From assembly GCA_020860205.1 (NCBI GenBank), contig JAJBUU010000027.1:1-47566 (forward strand): a stretch of 47,566 nt of DNA. Reading direction: 5' to 3'. Source of the DNA: Oscillospiraceae bacterium (GTDB lineage: Bacteria; Bacillota; Clostridia; Oscillospirales; Oscillospiraceae). Below, piece by piece: positions 16,914-25,543 of this stretch. Each line of letters starts with the position of its first letter. The first letter of the stretch is position 1. A program made the translations under genes and the position numbers. Below the pieces are notes generated by a model that saw only the letters and a list, made by a program, of their open reading frames with translations, was not told where the DNA came from and did no database searches.

Positions 16914-17000
16914 GGCAAGCGCCAAATTCTGGGAGCGCAGATGCGGTCTGCAAATCGCGTTCCCTATATCTATATACGCAAAATACGCAAACGGCATATG

Positions 17001-17035
17001 CAAACGGCGCCGGACAATCTGTCCGGCGCCGTTTG
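17001..17035 (-). terminator. 15-bp hairpin after the M23 peptidase gene
   Basis: Perfect 15-bp stem (17001-17015 with 17021-17035) with a 5-base loop, 41 bases past the stop of the minus-strand peptidase gene. The stem ends in GTTTG but no long T-run follows. Likely marks the end of the ftsE-ftsX-peptidase transcript. Confidence 0.6.
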
Positions 17036-17075
17036 GGGTTCCCGCACCGCAGCGCGGCGCTGCCCTGAACGCAGA

Positions 17076-18380
17076 TCAATAAATATCCGAAGCATAGCTG
17101 AAGCTCATGCCGGAGAAATAATCCAGCGGGTCCACGTTGCTGCCGTTGACGCGCACCTCAAAGTGGCAGTGCGCGCCGGTGGAAAGGCCGGTGGAGCCGA
17201 CATAACCGATGAGCTGCCCCTGCGTAACGGTCTCCCCAACGGAGACGACCGGCATGGAATTCATGTGGGCATAGAGCGTCGTTGTGCCGTTGGAATGATA
17301 AATGACGCAGTAGTAGCCATAAGAGCTGCTGTATTCGGAAACCTGCACGGTGCCGCCGGCGGCAGCGCAGATATTCGCGCCATAGCTCGCACCGATGTCC
17401 ACGCCCGCGTGATACTTGGTGGTGCCAAGAATGGGATGGAGCCGGTAGCCGAACAGCGAGGTGATATAAGTACAGGACGGGACCGGCCAGCTGTAATAGC
17501 CGGAGCTGGTGGTTGTTGTAGTGGTCGTGCTTCCGGAACTGGTGGTGGTCTGCGCCTGTGCCGCCCGCTGCGCAGCTTCAAACGCGGCCTTTGCCGCGGC
17601 CTCCGCCTCCTTTTGGGCTTGCAGCTCCGCGACCATCTCATCAATGCGCGCCTGAATGTCGCTCCACTCCGACTCTTTTTCGCCATAGGCGGCCTCGTAT
17701 GCGTCGATGTCGTCCTCTAACTGAAGCACCAGCGCGTTGGACTTTTCAATCTCTGCTTCCAGCTCCTCCTCCTCGGCGAGCAGTTCCTCGCGCTTGACGA
17801 GCTGCTCCGCCTGGATGGCTTCGTATTCCGCCTGCGTCTGCTCCGCCGCTTCACGCGCGGCGATATATTCCGCCTTGACGTTCTGGTCGCTGCGCACAAT
17901 GTCCGCAATGTCGTTATAGCGGCTCAGGAAATCCGAAAGGCTGGTGGCCTTGAGCAGCACGGAAAGATAGCTCCAGCTATTCGTTTCCTCCATCGTGCGG
18001 ACGCGGTCACAGTAGTGTTCAAACTGCGCTTCCTCCGCAGCCTTCGCATCTTCGACCTCCTGCGCTTTTTCCTCGATCATCTCGTCATACAGCGCGATTT
18101 GTTCCTCAATCAGCGCGATCTGCTGCAAATTCAGGACATTCTGCTCATCCAGCGTTTCCTTCTGCTCCAGCACGGAGGCGCGCTCTGCCTCCAGATCGTC
18201 GATTTGATCCTGCAGATCGTCCTGCTGGCTGCGTATCGCGTCCCGTTCACTCTCCAGCGCGTCGATTTGCGACTGGGTAACGGCGGCCTGCGCGCCGATG
18301 CTGACAGCGGCGGAAACAATGCCGAGCAGCAGCAGCGCCGCGAGAATGATACAGATCACTTTTGTGGCTTTTCTTGACAT
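17076..18380 (-). CDS. Coiled-coil M23 peptidoglycan hydrolase (FtsEX partner)
   Basis: 434 residues: one N-terminal membrane/signal segment (about 8-33), a long coiled coil rich in Glu/Gln (about 35-270), a Thr/Ser linker, and a C-terminal M23 domain with FGYRLHPILG, the metal ligands of YHAGVDIG, and GAHCHFEVR (HxH). The pattern matches PcsB/CwlO/EnvC-type proteins, whose coiled coil is held inactive until FtsEX binds it during division. The gene sits directly after ftsX, which supports that partnership. AAAGGAG precedes the ATG at 18380. Confidence 0.92.
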   Translation of the reverse strand: MSRKATKVICIILAALLLLGIVSAAVSIGAQAAVTQSQIDALESERDAIRSQQDDLQDQIDDLEAERASVLEQKETLDEQNVLNLQQIALIEEQIALYDEMIEEKAQEVEDAKAAEEAQFEHYCDRVRTMEETNSWSYLSVLLKATSLSDFLSRYNDIADIVRSDQNVKAEYIAAREAAEQTQAEYEAIQAEQLVKREELLAEEEELEAEIEKSNALVLQLEDDIDAYEAAYGEKESEWSDIQARIDEMVAELQAQKEAEAAAKAAFEAAQRAAQAQTTTSSGSTTTTTTTSSGYYSWPVPSCTYITSLFGYRLHPILGTTKYHAGVDIGASYGANICAAAGGTVQVSEYSSSYGYYCVIYHSNGTTTLYAHMNSMPVVSVGETVTQGQLIGYVGSTGLSTGAHCHFEVRVNGSNVDPLDYFSGMSFSYASDIY

Positions 18381-18468
18381 AGCTTTTGAATAACACTCCT
18401 TTGCGCACCGTCCGGAGAACGGTTTTGTCCGATTGCGGCCGGATTATGGTCTGGCGTTGTTGACTTAC

Positions 18469-19362
18469 TTATACCTTCAGATAATTGCGGATGGCGATAT
18501 TGCTGCCAAACGTACCGACCAGCAGACTGATGGCAAGAAAGACAAGCAGCACCGGAAGCATCAGCCGATGGAAGGAAATAACGGAAATCATGGCGGAAAG
18601 CGTGCTGCCCGCCAGTCCGTCTGTCGCAAGGGAGTAGATGCCCCACTGGAGAAAAAATGCGATCAAAGCTCCCAGCAGTCCCAGCAGCAGCCCCTCTACG
18701 ACAAAAGGGCAGCGGATAAAGCCGTTGCTTGCGCCGACCATTTTCATAATGCCGATTTCATCCCTGCGGCTGAATGTGGCCAGCTTAATGGTGTTCTGCA
18801 TGATGAGAATGGATACGATAAACAGGATGATAATCAGTATAACGGAAACAATGGAGACAATGTTGCGCACCACGATGAAGCCCTGACTCAACTCCAGCGA
18901 CGCACTGACATCCGCGATCCCGTCCACCTCCGCAATGGCTGCGGTGGTTTCGCTCATCAGCGACTGATCCTCCAAATAGACCATATAGCGGTGGCGGAAT
19001 ACCGACGCGCTCAGATCGGAGAACATCTCCTGATCCTCTTCATCCTGCTCCGCGAGAAAGCGCTCCATCGCCTCCTCGCGCGTGACAAATTCCACCTCGC
19101 TGATGTTGTCCAGCGCCTTGATGTAGGGCTGGATCTCCCGCGCTTCCTCCTCAGACAGTTCCTCGTCCACAAAGGCAAGGATCTCATTTTCCTGCTCCAG
19201 AAGCTCGATGTTATAGTCCACATTCAGCGCGAGCAGCGCAAAGTTGCCCATAATCAGCAGGCAGGCGGCGATAACGACGATGCAGGCGAAGGACATGAAC
19301 CCGTGGGTAAAGATGCTCTTGACGCCTTCCTTGAAAAGATACGCGAATTTATTCAGTTTCAT
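18469..19362 (-). CDS. ftsX: Cell-division ABC transporter permease FtsX
   Basis: 297 residues: an N-terminal cytoplasmic/TM segment (KEGVKSIFTHGFMSFACIVVIAACLLIMGNF), a large extracellular loop (about 50-165) that in the family contacts the peptidoglycan hydrolase, then three membrane helices with the FtsX core (FSRRDEIGIMKMVGASNGFIRCPFVVEGLLLGLLGALIAF). Transmits ATP hydrolysis by FtsE to the periplasm-side hydrolase encoded next. The start overlaps ftsE by 14 bases. Confidence 0.96.
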   Translation of the reverse strand: MKLNKFAYLFKEGVKSIFTHGFMSFACIVVIAACLLIMGNFALLALNVDYNIELLEQENEILAFVDEELSEEEAREIQPYIKALDNISEVEFVTREEAMERFLAEQDEEDQEMFSDLSASVFRHRYMVYLEDQSLMSETTAAIAEVDGIADVSASLELSQGFIVVRNIVSIVSVILIIILFIVSILIMQNTIKLATFSRRDEIGIMKMVGASNGFIRCPFVVEGLLLGLLGALIAFFLQWGIYSLATDGLAGSTLSAMISVISFHRLMLPVLLVFLAISLLVGTFGSNIAIRNYLKV

Positions 19363-20038
19363 TGCCGTAATACCTGCCCGTTCCGTCGCTGACGACGCTG
19401 CCGTTCTCCAGCATGATCACGCGCTTGGAGAAGGCGTTCACCAGTTCTTTTTCGTGTGTAACAATCAGCAGCGTTGTCCCCAGCTCGTTGATTTTTTGCA
19501 GCAGGAGCATCAGCTCCAGGCTCTTTGCGGGGTCAAGGTTGCCGGTCGGCTCGTCCGCGATAATCAGCCGTGGGGAATTCACCAGCGCCCGCGCCACCGC
19601 GACACGCTGCTGCTCGCCGCCGGACAGCTCCCGCGGCAAACGCTTTTCCCGATCCTCCAGACCCACCAGCTTGAGCACATAGGGAACGCGCTCCCGTATT
19701 TCCCGCCGCCGTGCGCCGATGACGTGCATCGCAAACGCAACGTTTTCATACACATTGCGGTCCTCAATCAGGCGGAAGTCCTGAAAAATCACGCCCAATG
19801 TACGCCGCAGCTCCGGAAGCTGACGCCGACGGATGGTGCGCATATCATAGCCGTTGACCGAAAGCGCCCCTTCCTCAGCCTGCACCTCGCCGGTCAGGAG
19901 CTTGATGATGGTGGTCTTTCCGCTGCCGGAGGGGCCGACCAGAAAGACGAATTCACCGTCCTGTATTTCCAGCGACAGGTGGTTGGCGGCGTGCGCGCCG
20001 CCCCTGTAGGTCATGGATACATCGTTTAAGCTAACCAT
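19349..20038 (-). CDS. ftsE: Cell-division ATP-binding protein FtsE
   Basis: 229 residues, the family's normal length. Walker A GPSGSGKTT, Q-loop VIFQDFRLIEDRNVYENVAFA (the RLI..R.VYENV form is typical of FtsE), signature LSGGEQQRVAVARAL, Walker B LIIADEPTGNLD, and H-loop VTHEKE. It powers the FtsEX complex. The binding site upstream of ATG 20038 is weak (AGAAGCGG). It is followed by ftsX and the M23 hydrolase in one unit. Confidence 0.96.
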   Translation of the reverse strand: MVSLNDVSMTYRGGAHAANHLSLEIQDGEFVFLVGPSGSGKTTIIKLLTGEVQAEEGALSVNGYDMRTIRRRQLPELRRTLGVIFQDFRLIEDRNVYENVAFAMHVIGARRREIRERVPYVLKLVGLEDREKRLPRELSGGEQQRVAVARALVNSPRLIIADEPTGNLDPAKSLELMLLLQKINELGTTLLIVTHEKELVNAFSKRVIMLENGSVVSDGTGRYYGNETE

Positions 20039-20121
20039 AAATTCCGCTTCTTTCTTTGGGATTCGGAAACCGGCGCGGACGCGCCATTTCCCCGCAGGAT
20101 GCGCGGGACGGCCTGGGGAAA

Positions 20122-21216
20122 TCAGAACTGCGTCTTTGCCTGCGAATTGAGATACTTTTTCACCATCAGCGCCACCTTGAACACGATTGCATGGTCAAAC
20201 TCGCGCAAATTCAGACCGGTCAGCCGCTTGATTTTTTCCAAACGGTAAACCAGCGTGTTCCGGTGGACAAAGAGCTTGCGGCTCGTTTCGGAAACATTCA
20301 GATTGTTCTCAAAAAACTTGTTGATGGTAAACAGCGTATCCTGATCGAGCGTTTCCAGCGGGTTTTTCTTGAAAACCTCGCTTAAAAACATCTCGCAAAG
20401 CGTAGTCGGGAGCTGATAGATCAGGCGGCCAAGACCAAGATTCTCATAGCTGATGACGGTCTTGTTGTCCTCAAACATCTTGCCGACCTCGATGGCGACC
20501 TGCGCCTCCTTGTAGCGGTCCGCCAGCTCGCGCAGATGCTCCGCCGTGGTGCCGATGCCGATGACGGTTTCGATGCCAAGCTCGCGCTGCATCGTCTGCT
20601 CCACGTTCTGCGCAACCTGCGTCGGCTCCTCCGGGGCAAAGTCCGCGCTCATCTCCTTGATGAGGACAAGGTCGGTCTCCGTGATGCTCAGGACAAAGTC
20701 CTTCTGCCGATCCGGGAACATGGTTTGCAGCACCTCGATCGCAGCCATATCGGTCTTTCCGACCTGCCGGATGAGGAACACCATGCGCGGCACGTCCGCC
20801 GGGAAGTGCAGCTCCTTTGCGCGCACATAAACGTCGCCCGGCAGGATGTTATCCGAGATGATGTTTTTGATGAACGTTGCCTTGTCGTGCTTTTCCTCGT
20901 AGCACAGCTTGGCCTCGCTCATCGCCACCGCCGCAACGACGCAGATGGTGCGCGCCAGCGCGTCATGACCGCCGACGAACACCGCGTAATCGAACTGGCT
21001 GTCCGGCCCGCCCAGGAGCTTGAACGTGTATTCCGGCGTGGTGAAAACCTGATCCGAAGCGTCCCCGACGATTCTCTGAATCTCATCCAGATAGGAACCG
21101 ATCATGTTCAGCTCGCTGCACGCCACCACGCTGCCCTGATTGTCCGTAACGCCGATGGTACGATCCGTCGCATCCTTCATTTGAATCAGTACGCCTTGAA
21201 AGATTCTGCTGGACAT
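20122..21216 (-). CDS. PucR/CdaR-type transcriptional regulator
   Basis: 364 residues from ATG 21216 (MSSRIFQG), which has GGGAGG ten bases upstream; two earlier ATGs lack a site. The C-terminus carries the PucR-type helix-turn-helix (TINKFFENNLNVSETSRKLFVHRNTLVYRLEKIKRLTGLNLREFDHAIVFKVALMV). The central part (about 140-280) resembles the GGDEF-like sensor domain of CdaR relatives (GIGTTAEHLRELADRYKEAQVAIEVGKMF). The effector is unknown. It stands just upstream of ftsE on the same strand; whether it controls ftsEX or only shares a transcript is open. Confidence 0.88.
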   Translation of the reverse strand: MSSRIFQGVLIQMKDATDRTIGVTDNQGSVVACSELNMIGSYLDEIQRIVGDASDQVFTTPEYTFKLLGGPDSQFDYAVFVGGHDALARTICVVAAVAMSEAKLCYEEKHDKATFIKNIISDNILPGDVYVRAKELHFPADVPRMVFLIRQVGKTDMAAIEVLQTMFPDRQKDFVLSITETDLVLIKEMSADFAPEEPTQVAQNVEQTMQRELGIETVIGIGTTAEHLRELADRYKEAQVAIEVGKMFEDNKTVISYENLGLGRLIYQLPTTLCEMFLSEVFKKNPLETLDQDTLFTINKFFENNLNVSETSRKLFVHRNTLVYRLEKIKRLTGLNLREFDHAIVFKVALMVKKYLNSQAKTQF

Positions 21217-21303
21217 TTTAATATCCTCCCTCATCATTTTTGCATCATATTCCGGCGCTTCAAAAACGAATTATGAAAAACGCCCATAGTTTGTGGTACA
21301 AGC

Positions 21304-21332
21304 ACTATACATGAAAACTGTGCAATTTTCAA
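21304..21332 (-). promoter_or_regulatory. Promoter of the regulator-ftsEX unit
   Basis: Minus strand TTGAAA - 17 bases - TATAGT, about 80 bases before the ATG at 21216. The remainder of 21333-21489 is AT-rich with imperfect hairpins and no gene. Confidence 0.7.
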
Positions 21333-21489
21333 TAGAAATCCGAAAATTTTTTGAAATTTTTCTTTTCTTCTCGTGAAATCCGGAAAAATTCTCTGGCCGG
21401 ATTTTGTGCTGCATCGCAATTTCGCCAAAACATCCGGCGCTTTTTTGGCAAAAGTACCGGCGGGATTTGGCCGAAATTTTCCGGCAATT

Positions 21490-22227
21490 TCACAATGGCG
21501 CACAGTCCGTTTTGCCTGTGCAGCCCTGTCGCAGCGCGTCCAGCTCCGCCGCATCCAGCTCCCGCCATTGTCCCGGCGCAAGCGCCGCGTCCAGTGTCAG
21601 CGCGCCAAAGCGCTCCCGGTGCAGCGCCGTGACGGTCCGCCCGCAGGCGGCGCACATCCGTTTCACCTGATGGTATTTCCCCTCATAAACGGTGATGCGC
21701 GCGCCGCCGCAAATCGGCTCCAGGACGGCGGGAAGGCAGCGCGTCCCATCGCCCAGGATCAGCCCCGCCGCAAACGCGGCGGCCATGCCTGCATCTGCGG
21801 GCGCGTCCAGCAAAGCGCGATAGACCTTTGGCACATGGCGCTTTGGAGAAATCAGCGTGTGCGCCAGCGTGCCGTCGTCCGTCAGGAGCAGCAGCCCGGT
21901 GGTATCCTTGTCCAGCCGCCCGACCGGAGCCAATCCGGGGCGGCGTGCCTCCGGCGGCAGCAGCTCCAGCACGGTTTTCTGCGTGCGGTCCTCCGTCGCG
22001 CTGAGTATGCCCGCAGGCTTATGCAGCATATAGTAGCGGAACGGACGCAGGTCCAGCGCCGTCCCGTCCGCCGCCACAGTGTCGCAGGATGTGTCTATCT
22101 TTCGTTCCGGGTCACGCTCCGGCACGCCGTTCACCGTGACACGTCCGGCGCGCAAAAGCGCTTTGGCCTCCCTGCGCGACACACCATGCGCGTCAGAGAG
22201 CAGCCGATCCAACCGCTGTATCGCCAT
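21490..22227 (-). CDS. rRNA pseudouridine synthase, RsuA/RluB family
   Basis: 245 residues. An N-terminal S4 RNA-binding domain (about 3-60, RLDRLLSDAHGVSRREAKALLRAGRVTVNG) and a catalytic domain with the family motif GRLDKDTTGLLLLT, in which D106 is the nucleophile, followed by PKVYRALL and the C-terminal EGKYHQVKRMCAACG. It converts a specific uridine in rRNA to pseudouridine; RsuA acts on U516 of 16S rRNA, but the exact target here is not certain. GAGGAGGGAG precedes the ATG. Confidence 0.93.
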   Translation of the reverse strand: MAIQRLDRLLSDAHGVSRREAKALLRAGRVTVNGVPERDPERKIDTSCDTVAADGTALDLRPFRYYMLHKPAGILSATEDRTQKTVLELLPPEARRPGLAPVGRLDKDTTGLLLLTDDGTLAHTLISPKRHVPKVYRALLDAPADAGMAAAFAAGLILGDGTRCLPAVLEPICGGARITVYEGKYHQVKRMCAACGRTVTALHRERFGALTLDAALAPGQWRELDAAELDALRQGCTGKTDCAPL

Positions 22228-22328
22228 CCGATTTCTCCCTCCTCAGGTTTTTGGGGTCACTTTCATGGTATCATAATCATAAATTGCGTCAAATTTGAAT
22301 AATGTGGTTGCAAAGGGGTGAGCGAATT

Positions 22329-22805
22329 ATGTTTATCACGTTAAAATTCGACCGAAAAAAGGCGGTCATGGGCGTGGTCCTGGCGGCGCTGGTCGTCATC
22401 GGCGTTATTCTGCTGGTGAGCGCCCACAGCCGCGCCGCCGGAGACGCCGGAAGGGAACCGGTTTCCACTGTCAGGACCGAAAAGGCGCGCGCCGCCTATC
22501 TCTCGCAGTACGGCTGGGAGGTGGAAACACCCGCGCTGAGCGAGGAGCAGGTCGTGATTCCGCGCACGTTTTCCGATGTATTTGAGGAATATAACGCCTT
22601 GCAGCAGCGGCAGGGTTTTGACCTGAGCCGTTATTGCGGCATGGAGGTCACAATGTATACCTACCGCGTCAGCAACGCAGGGACGGATGGCGAGGTGCTG
22701 GCCGTGCTGTATGTGTTGAACGGCCATGTGATCGGCGGCGACGTACATTCCACCGCGTTAGACGGCTTTATGACCGGCGTCAGGAACGGCGCGGACAGCC
22801 TGTAG
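22329..22805 (+). CDS. DUF4830-family membrane-anchored protein
   Basis: 158 residues from ATG 22329 (MFITLKFDRKKAV) behind GGGGTGAG. One N-terminal membrane segment (about 13-32), then a single outside domain with the DUF4830 pattern: YLSQYGWEVE, VVIPRTFSDVFEEYNALQQRQGFDLSRYCGMEVTMYTYRV, and NGHVIGGDVHSTALDGFM. The function is unknown. It precedes the spore-coat pair by about 75 bases, but a separate promoter-like element lies between them. Confidence 0.8.
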   Translation: MFITLKFDRKKAVMGVVLAALVVIGVILLVSAHSRAAGDAGREPVSTVRTEKARAAYLSQYGWEVETPALSEEQVVIPRTFSDVFEEYNALQQRQGFDLSRYCGMEVTMYTYRVSNAGTDGEVLAVLYVLNGHVIGGDVHSTALDGFMTGVRNGADSL

Positions 22806-22833
22806 ATAACATCTGAAAAAATTTCTCTGCGGC

Positions 22834-22864
22834 GCATAATGCACGTCCGTTTCGCGCATACTGG
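22834..22864 (+). promoter_or_regulatory. Possible sporulation (sigma-E/K-like) promoter
   Basis: GCATAAT (22834-22840) and CATACTGG (22857-22864) about 16 bases apart resemble the -35 and -10 boxes of mother-cell sigma factors. The position directly before coat-type genes fits, but the leader would be only about 11 bases, so this is tentative. Confidence 0.3.
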
Positions 22865-22881
22865 GTTTGAGGTGATGAAAT

Positions 22882-23055
22882 ATGACTCCCAAGGAAATCC
22901 TTTATGTGGAGGACGCGCTGAGTCATGCGCAGTTCCTCATGCAGCAATCCCAAAGCGCGGTGGGGCAGCTTCAGGATGCGGCGCTGAAACAGCAGGCGCA
23001 GCAGCTTGTGAACAAGAACCAGCAGATTTTCCGCCAATTCTATTCTCTGGTCTGA
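22882..23055 (+). CDS. Small spore-coat-associated protein, CotF-pair partner
   Basis: 57 residues (MTPKEILYVEDALSHAQFLM ... QQIFRQFYSLV), with GAGGTGATG just before the ATG. It is all-helical and Gln-rich with no membrane segment. Clostridial genomes often carry a short protein of this kind immediately before a CotF-type coat protein; the pair probably forms or binds a layer of the spore coat. Only 13 bases separate it from the next gene. Confidence 0.75.
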   Translation: MTPKEILYVEDALSHAQFLMQQSQSAVGQLQDAALKQQAQQLVNKNQQIFRQFYSLV

Positions 23056-23068
23056 AGGAGGCGCAAAA

Positions 23069-23317
23069 ATGGACGACAAACAGATCATGGAAGACATCCT
23101 GCTTGCCACGAAGGGGACGTGCGACCTGTATATGCACGGCACGATAGAGTCCCCGACTGCAAATGTGCATCAGGCATTTTCCGCAGCGTTGAACGATACG
23201 CTCTGTATGCAGGACAGCATCTATCAGCAAATGTCCTCCAAAGGCTGGTACTCCACCGAACAGGCGCCCCAGCAGAAGCTGGATCAGGTGCGTCAGAAAT
23301 ACTCCGGTCAGCTCTGA
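23069..23317 (+). CDS. CotF-family spore coat protein
   Basis: 82 residues, the usual size of the short clostridial CotF domain: DDKQIMEDILLATKGTCDLYMHGTIES then TANVHQAFSAALNDTLCMQDSIYQQMSSKGWY. These ferritin-like helical proteins coat the spore. A strong AAGGAGG site precedes the ATG and a strong terminator follows. Expression is expected only in the mother cell during sporulation. Confidence 0.88.
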   Translation: MDDKQIMEDILLATKGTCDLYMHGTIESPTANVHQAFSAALNDTLCMQDSIYQQMSSKGWYSTEQAPQQKLDQVRQKYSGQL

Positions 23318-23351
23318 GAAAGCCCTGACTCAACGGCCTGATTTGGAACGG

Positions 23352-23390
23352 GCGCGGCGCTCTTTGCGCCGCGCTCTGTTTTGTTTTTTT
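23352..23390 (+). terminator. Rho-independent terminator after the coat pair
   Basis: 9-bp stem GCGCGGCGC/GCGCCGCGC with TCTTT loop, then TCTGTTTTGTTTTTTT. Confidence 0.92.
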
Positions 23391-23513
23391 GGGGGGAGGA
23401 CATCGCCGCATAAACCGGCGGGCGCGGCTGGCGAAACATCCTGCGCCAGCCGCAGACGCAGCTGTGCGGCGGCGCATTTTTCCGTTTGCCGGAAAAAATT
23501 CGCCGGAAATCTA

Positions 23514-23542
23514 TGGACAACGGCGGCAAAAAAAGGTATGAT
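23514..23542 (+). promoter_or_regulatory. Promoter of the rhomboid-like gene
   Basis: TGGACA - 17 bases - TATGAT, 38 bases before the ATG at 23581. Confidence 0.65.
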
Positions 23543-23580
23543 AGGGAAAACGTCTCACGGGAGCATGGAGGGCTGCTGCA

Positions 23581-24462
23581 ATGAAAAAATTTATGGACGG
23601 CGTGGATCGGTTCTGCTATCGGCATCCGCGCTTTGGTATCCCAGACCTGATGCTCTATATTGTCATTGGCAATGTGATCGTCTGGCTGTTCAGTATGATG
23701 GACAGCAGCGGCACGCTGCTGAGTATGCTGCGGTTCTCGCCCTATCACATTCTGCACGGGCAGGTCTGGCGGCTCGTCACCTTTGCGCTGATCCCATATA
23801 ATAACGGTCTGTTTGCCCTGATTTCCTTTTATTTTTATTATTTCATTGGCAGCAACATCGAGCGGCAGTGGGGCAGCGGGCGGTTCAACATCTATTTTTT
23901 CACCGGCATGGCGCTGGCCGTGGTCTATGGGTTCATCCTCTATTTTGCGCTGGGCGGCGGAAATCAGCAGCTTGTCAGCCTGCTCATCGGCAACTATGTG
24001 AGCGCGTATTACATCTATCTCTCCATGTTTTTTGTTTTCGCCACGCTCTGGCCGGATATGCAGGTGCTGTTTCTCTTTTTCATCCCGGTCAAGATGAAGT
24101 GGCTGGGACTGCTGGATCTGGCGCTGTTCGTCTATGATGTGGCGCGCATCCCGTTCCCTTATGATCTGCTTCCGGTGGTGGCGGTCCTGAACTACCTGAT
24201 TTTCTGCGGCGGCGACCTGTGTGCGTCTTTCCGTGGCCGCGTCCCAACGCGCACCCAGCGGAAAAACACCGTCAACTTCCGCTCGGAGGTGCGCCGCATC
24301 CGGCACGAGCAAAAGACAAAGCCCTACACCCGCCGCTGCGAGGTCTGTGGCCGCACGGACACGGAATATCCAGATTTGGAGTTCCGCTATTGTTCCCGCT
24401 GTCAGGGCTACCACTGCTTCTGCATCGACCACATCAACAACCATCGACATTTTACGGAATAA
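23581..24462 (+). CDS. Rhomboid-like membrane protein with C-terminal zinc ribbon
   Basis: 293 residues. Six or so hydrophobic segments have the layout of a rhomboid core: YIVIGNVIVWLF, HGQVWRLVTFALIPYNN in the L1 loop, GSNIERQWGSGRFNIYFFTG, and a PVKMKWLGLLDLAL helix. The GxSG catalytic serine motif is not visible where expected (the segment reads GNYVSAYYIYLSMFF), so this is probably an inactive relative, like derlins or iRhoms. The C-terminal 50 residues carry CxxC...CxxC plus HCFCIDH and HINNHRHF, a zinc-binding ribbon. The flavin reductase gene follows 12 bases downstream. Its substrate or partner is unknown. Confidence 0.78.
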   Translation: MKKFMDGVDRFCYRHPRFGIPDLMLYIVIGNVIVWLFSMMDSSGTLLSMLRFSPYHILHGQVWRLVTFALIPYNNGLFALISFYFYYFIGSNIERQWGSGRFNIYFFTGMALAVVYGFILYFALGGGNQQLVSLLIGNYVSAYYIYLSMFFVFATLWPDMQVLFLFFIPVKMKWLGLLDLALFVYDVARIPFPYDLLPVVAVLNYLIFCGGDLCASFRGRVPTRTQRKNTVNFRSEVRRIRHEQKTKPYTRRCEVCGRTDTEYPDLEFRYCSRCQGYHCFCIDHINNHRHFTE

Positions 24463-24474
24463 CGGAGACAGGAT

Positions 24475-24999
24475 ATGAAAGAGATCGACATCCGGACACT
24501 GAACCTGAACCCCATGACGCTCATCGGAGAAGACTGGCTGCTCATCACCGCCGGAAATCAGGCGCGCGGCTTCAATACCATGACCGCCTCGTGGGGGCAG
24601 CTCGGCGCGCTCTGGAACCGGACGGGCAGCGACAGACCGCGCCCTGTCGCCACGATTTATGTCCGTCCGCAGCGCTATACAAAGGAATTTCTGGATCGGG
24701 AATCCCGCTTTACGCTCAGCGTACTTGGCGCGGAGCACCGAAAGGCGCTGGGGTATCTGGGAACACATTCCGGGCGCGACGGGGACAAAATCGCCGCCGC
24801 CGGGCTGACGCCCGTGTTCGACGGCGACGTAACCTGTTTTGCGCAGGCGCGGCTGGTGCTGGTCTGCCAAAAGCTCTACCATGCGCCGCTGCTGCCCTCC
24901 GGCTTTGAGAGCGGCGAGATCCCCGCGCAAAACTACCCGGAGAAGGATTTTCACGAAATGTACATCGGGGAGATTTTGCGTGCGCTCATCGCGGAGTGA
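24475..24999 (+). CDS. Flavin reductase-like FMN-binding protein
   Basis: 174 residues of the flavin reductase-like split-barrel family: WLLITAGNQARGFNTMTASWGQLGALW (FMN phosphate contacts), VATIYVRPQRYTKEFLDRESRFTLSVLG, and the C-terminal IGEILRAL. Members bind FMN and either pass electrons to a partner or have unknown reductase roles. It follows the rhomboid-like gene in one transcript. A short GCCGCGCGGC then TTTTTT (25009-25024) after the stop may end that transcript. Confidence 0.86.
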   Translation: MKEIDIRTLNLNPMTLIGEDWLLITAGNQARGFNTMTASWGQLGALWNRTGSDRPRPVATIYVRPQRYTKEFLDRESRFTLSVLGAEHRKALGYLGTHSGRDGDKIAAAGLTPVFDGDVTCFAQARLVLVCQKLYHAPLLPSGFESGEIPAQNYPEKDFHEMYIGEILRALIAE

Positions 25000-25043
25000 A
25001 CCGGGCAGGCCGCGCGGCTTTTTTCACAGCGCGGCGCAGGCGG

Positions 25044-25502
25044 TCATTTCTTTTCGCCGAGCATTTTTGCCAGCTCGTCCATGAAGGTTTCGATGTCCTT
25101 GAAGGAACGGTAGACCGAAGCGAAGCGGACATATGCGATTTCGTCCAGAGCCTTCAGCCGTTCCATCACCATCTCGCCGATGCGCTCCGACTGCACTTCC
25201 GTTTCCAGCCGGCCGCGCAGCTCCTGCTCCACCTCGTCCGCGACACGCTCGATCTGCGCCATCGTGACCGGGCGCTTTTCGCAGGCGCGCAGCAAACCAT
25301 TGATGATCTTCGTCCGGTCAAAGGACTGGCGCGCGCCGTCCCGCTTGATGACGGCCAGCGGCATCCGTTCGATGATCTCATGCGTGGTAAAGCGCTTCTG
25401 GCAGTCCAGACATTCGCGGCGGCGGCGAATCGTCGTGTTGTCCTCCGCAGGACGGGAATCGATGACCTTGCTGTCGGTATAACCGCAAAACGGGCATTTC
25501 AT
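25044..25502 (-). CDS. nrdR: NrdR repressor of ribonucleotide reductase genes
   Basis: 152 residues. An N-terminal zinc ribbon (C3, C6, C31, C34; MKCPFCGYTDSKVIDSRP, RRRRECLDCQKRFTT) and an ATP-cone (about 48-138, VIKRDGARQSFDRTKIINGLLRACEKRPVT). NrdR senses ATP/dATP and represses ribonucleotide reductase operons. The start at 25502 follows GGAGG; a longer open frame to 25664 is not used. It is divergent from guaB, so two nucleotide-metabolism genes share the region 25503-25690. Confidence 0.97.
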   Translation of the reverse strand: MKCPFCGYTDSKVIDSRPAEDNTTIRRRRECLDCQKRFTTHEIIERMPLAVIKRDGARQSFDRTKIINGLLRACEKRPVTMAQIERVADEVEQELRGRLETEVQSERIGEMVMERLKALDEIAYVRFASVYRSFKDIETFMDELAKMLGEKK

Positions 25503-25543
25503 AGTATATGTTCCTCCAAAGCAGTTTTTTCTGTTGTCCCTGT

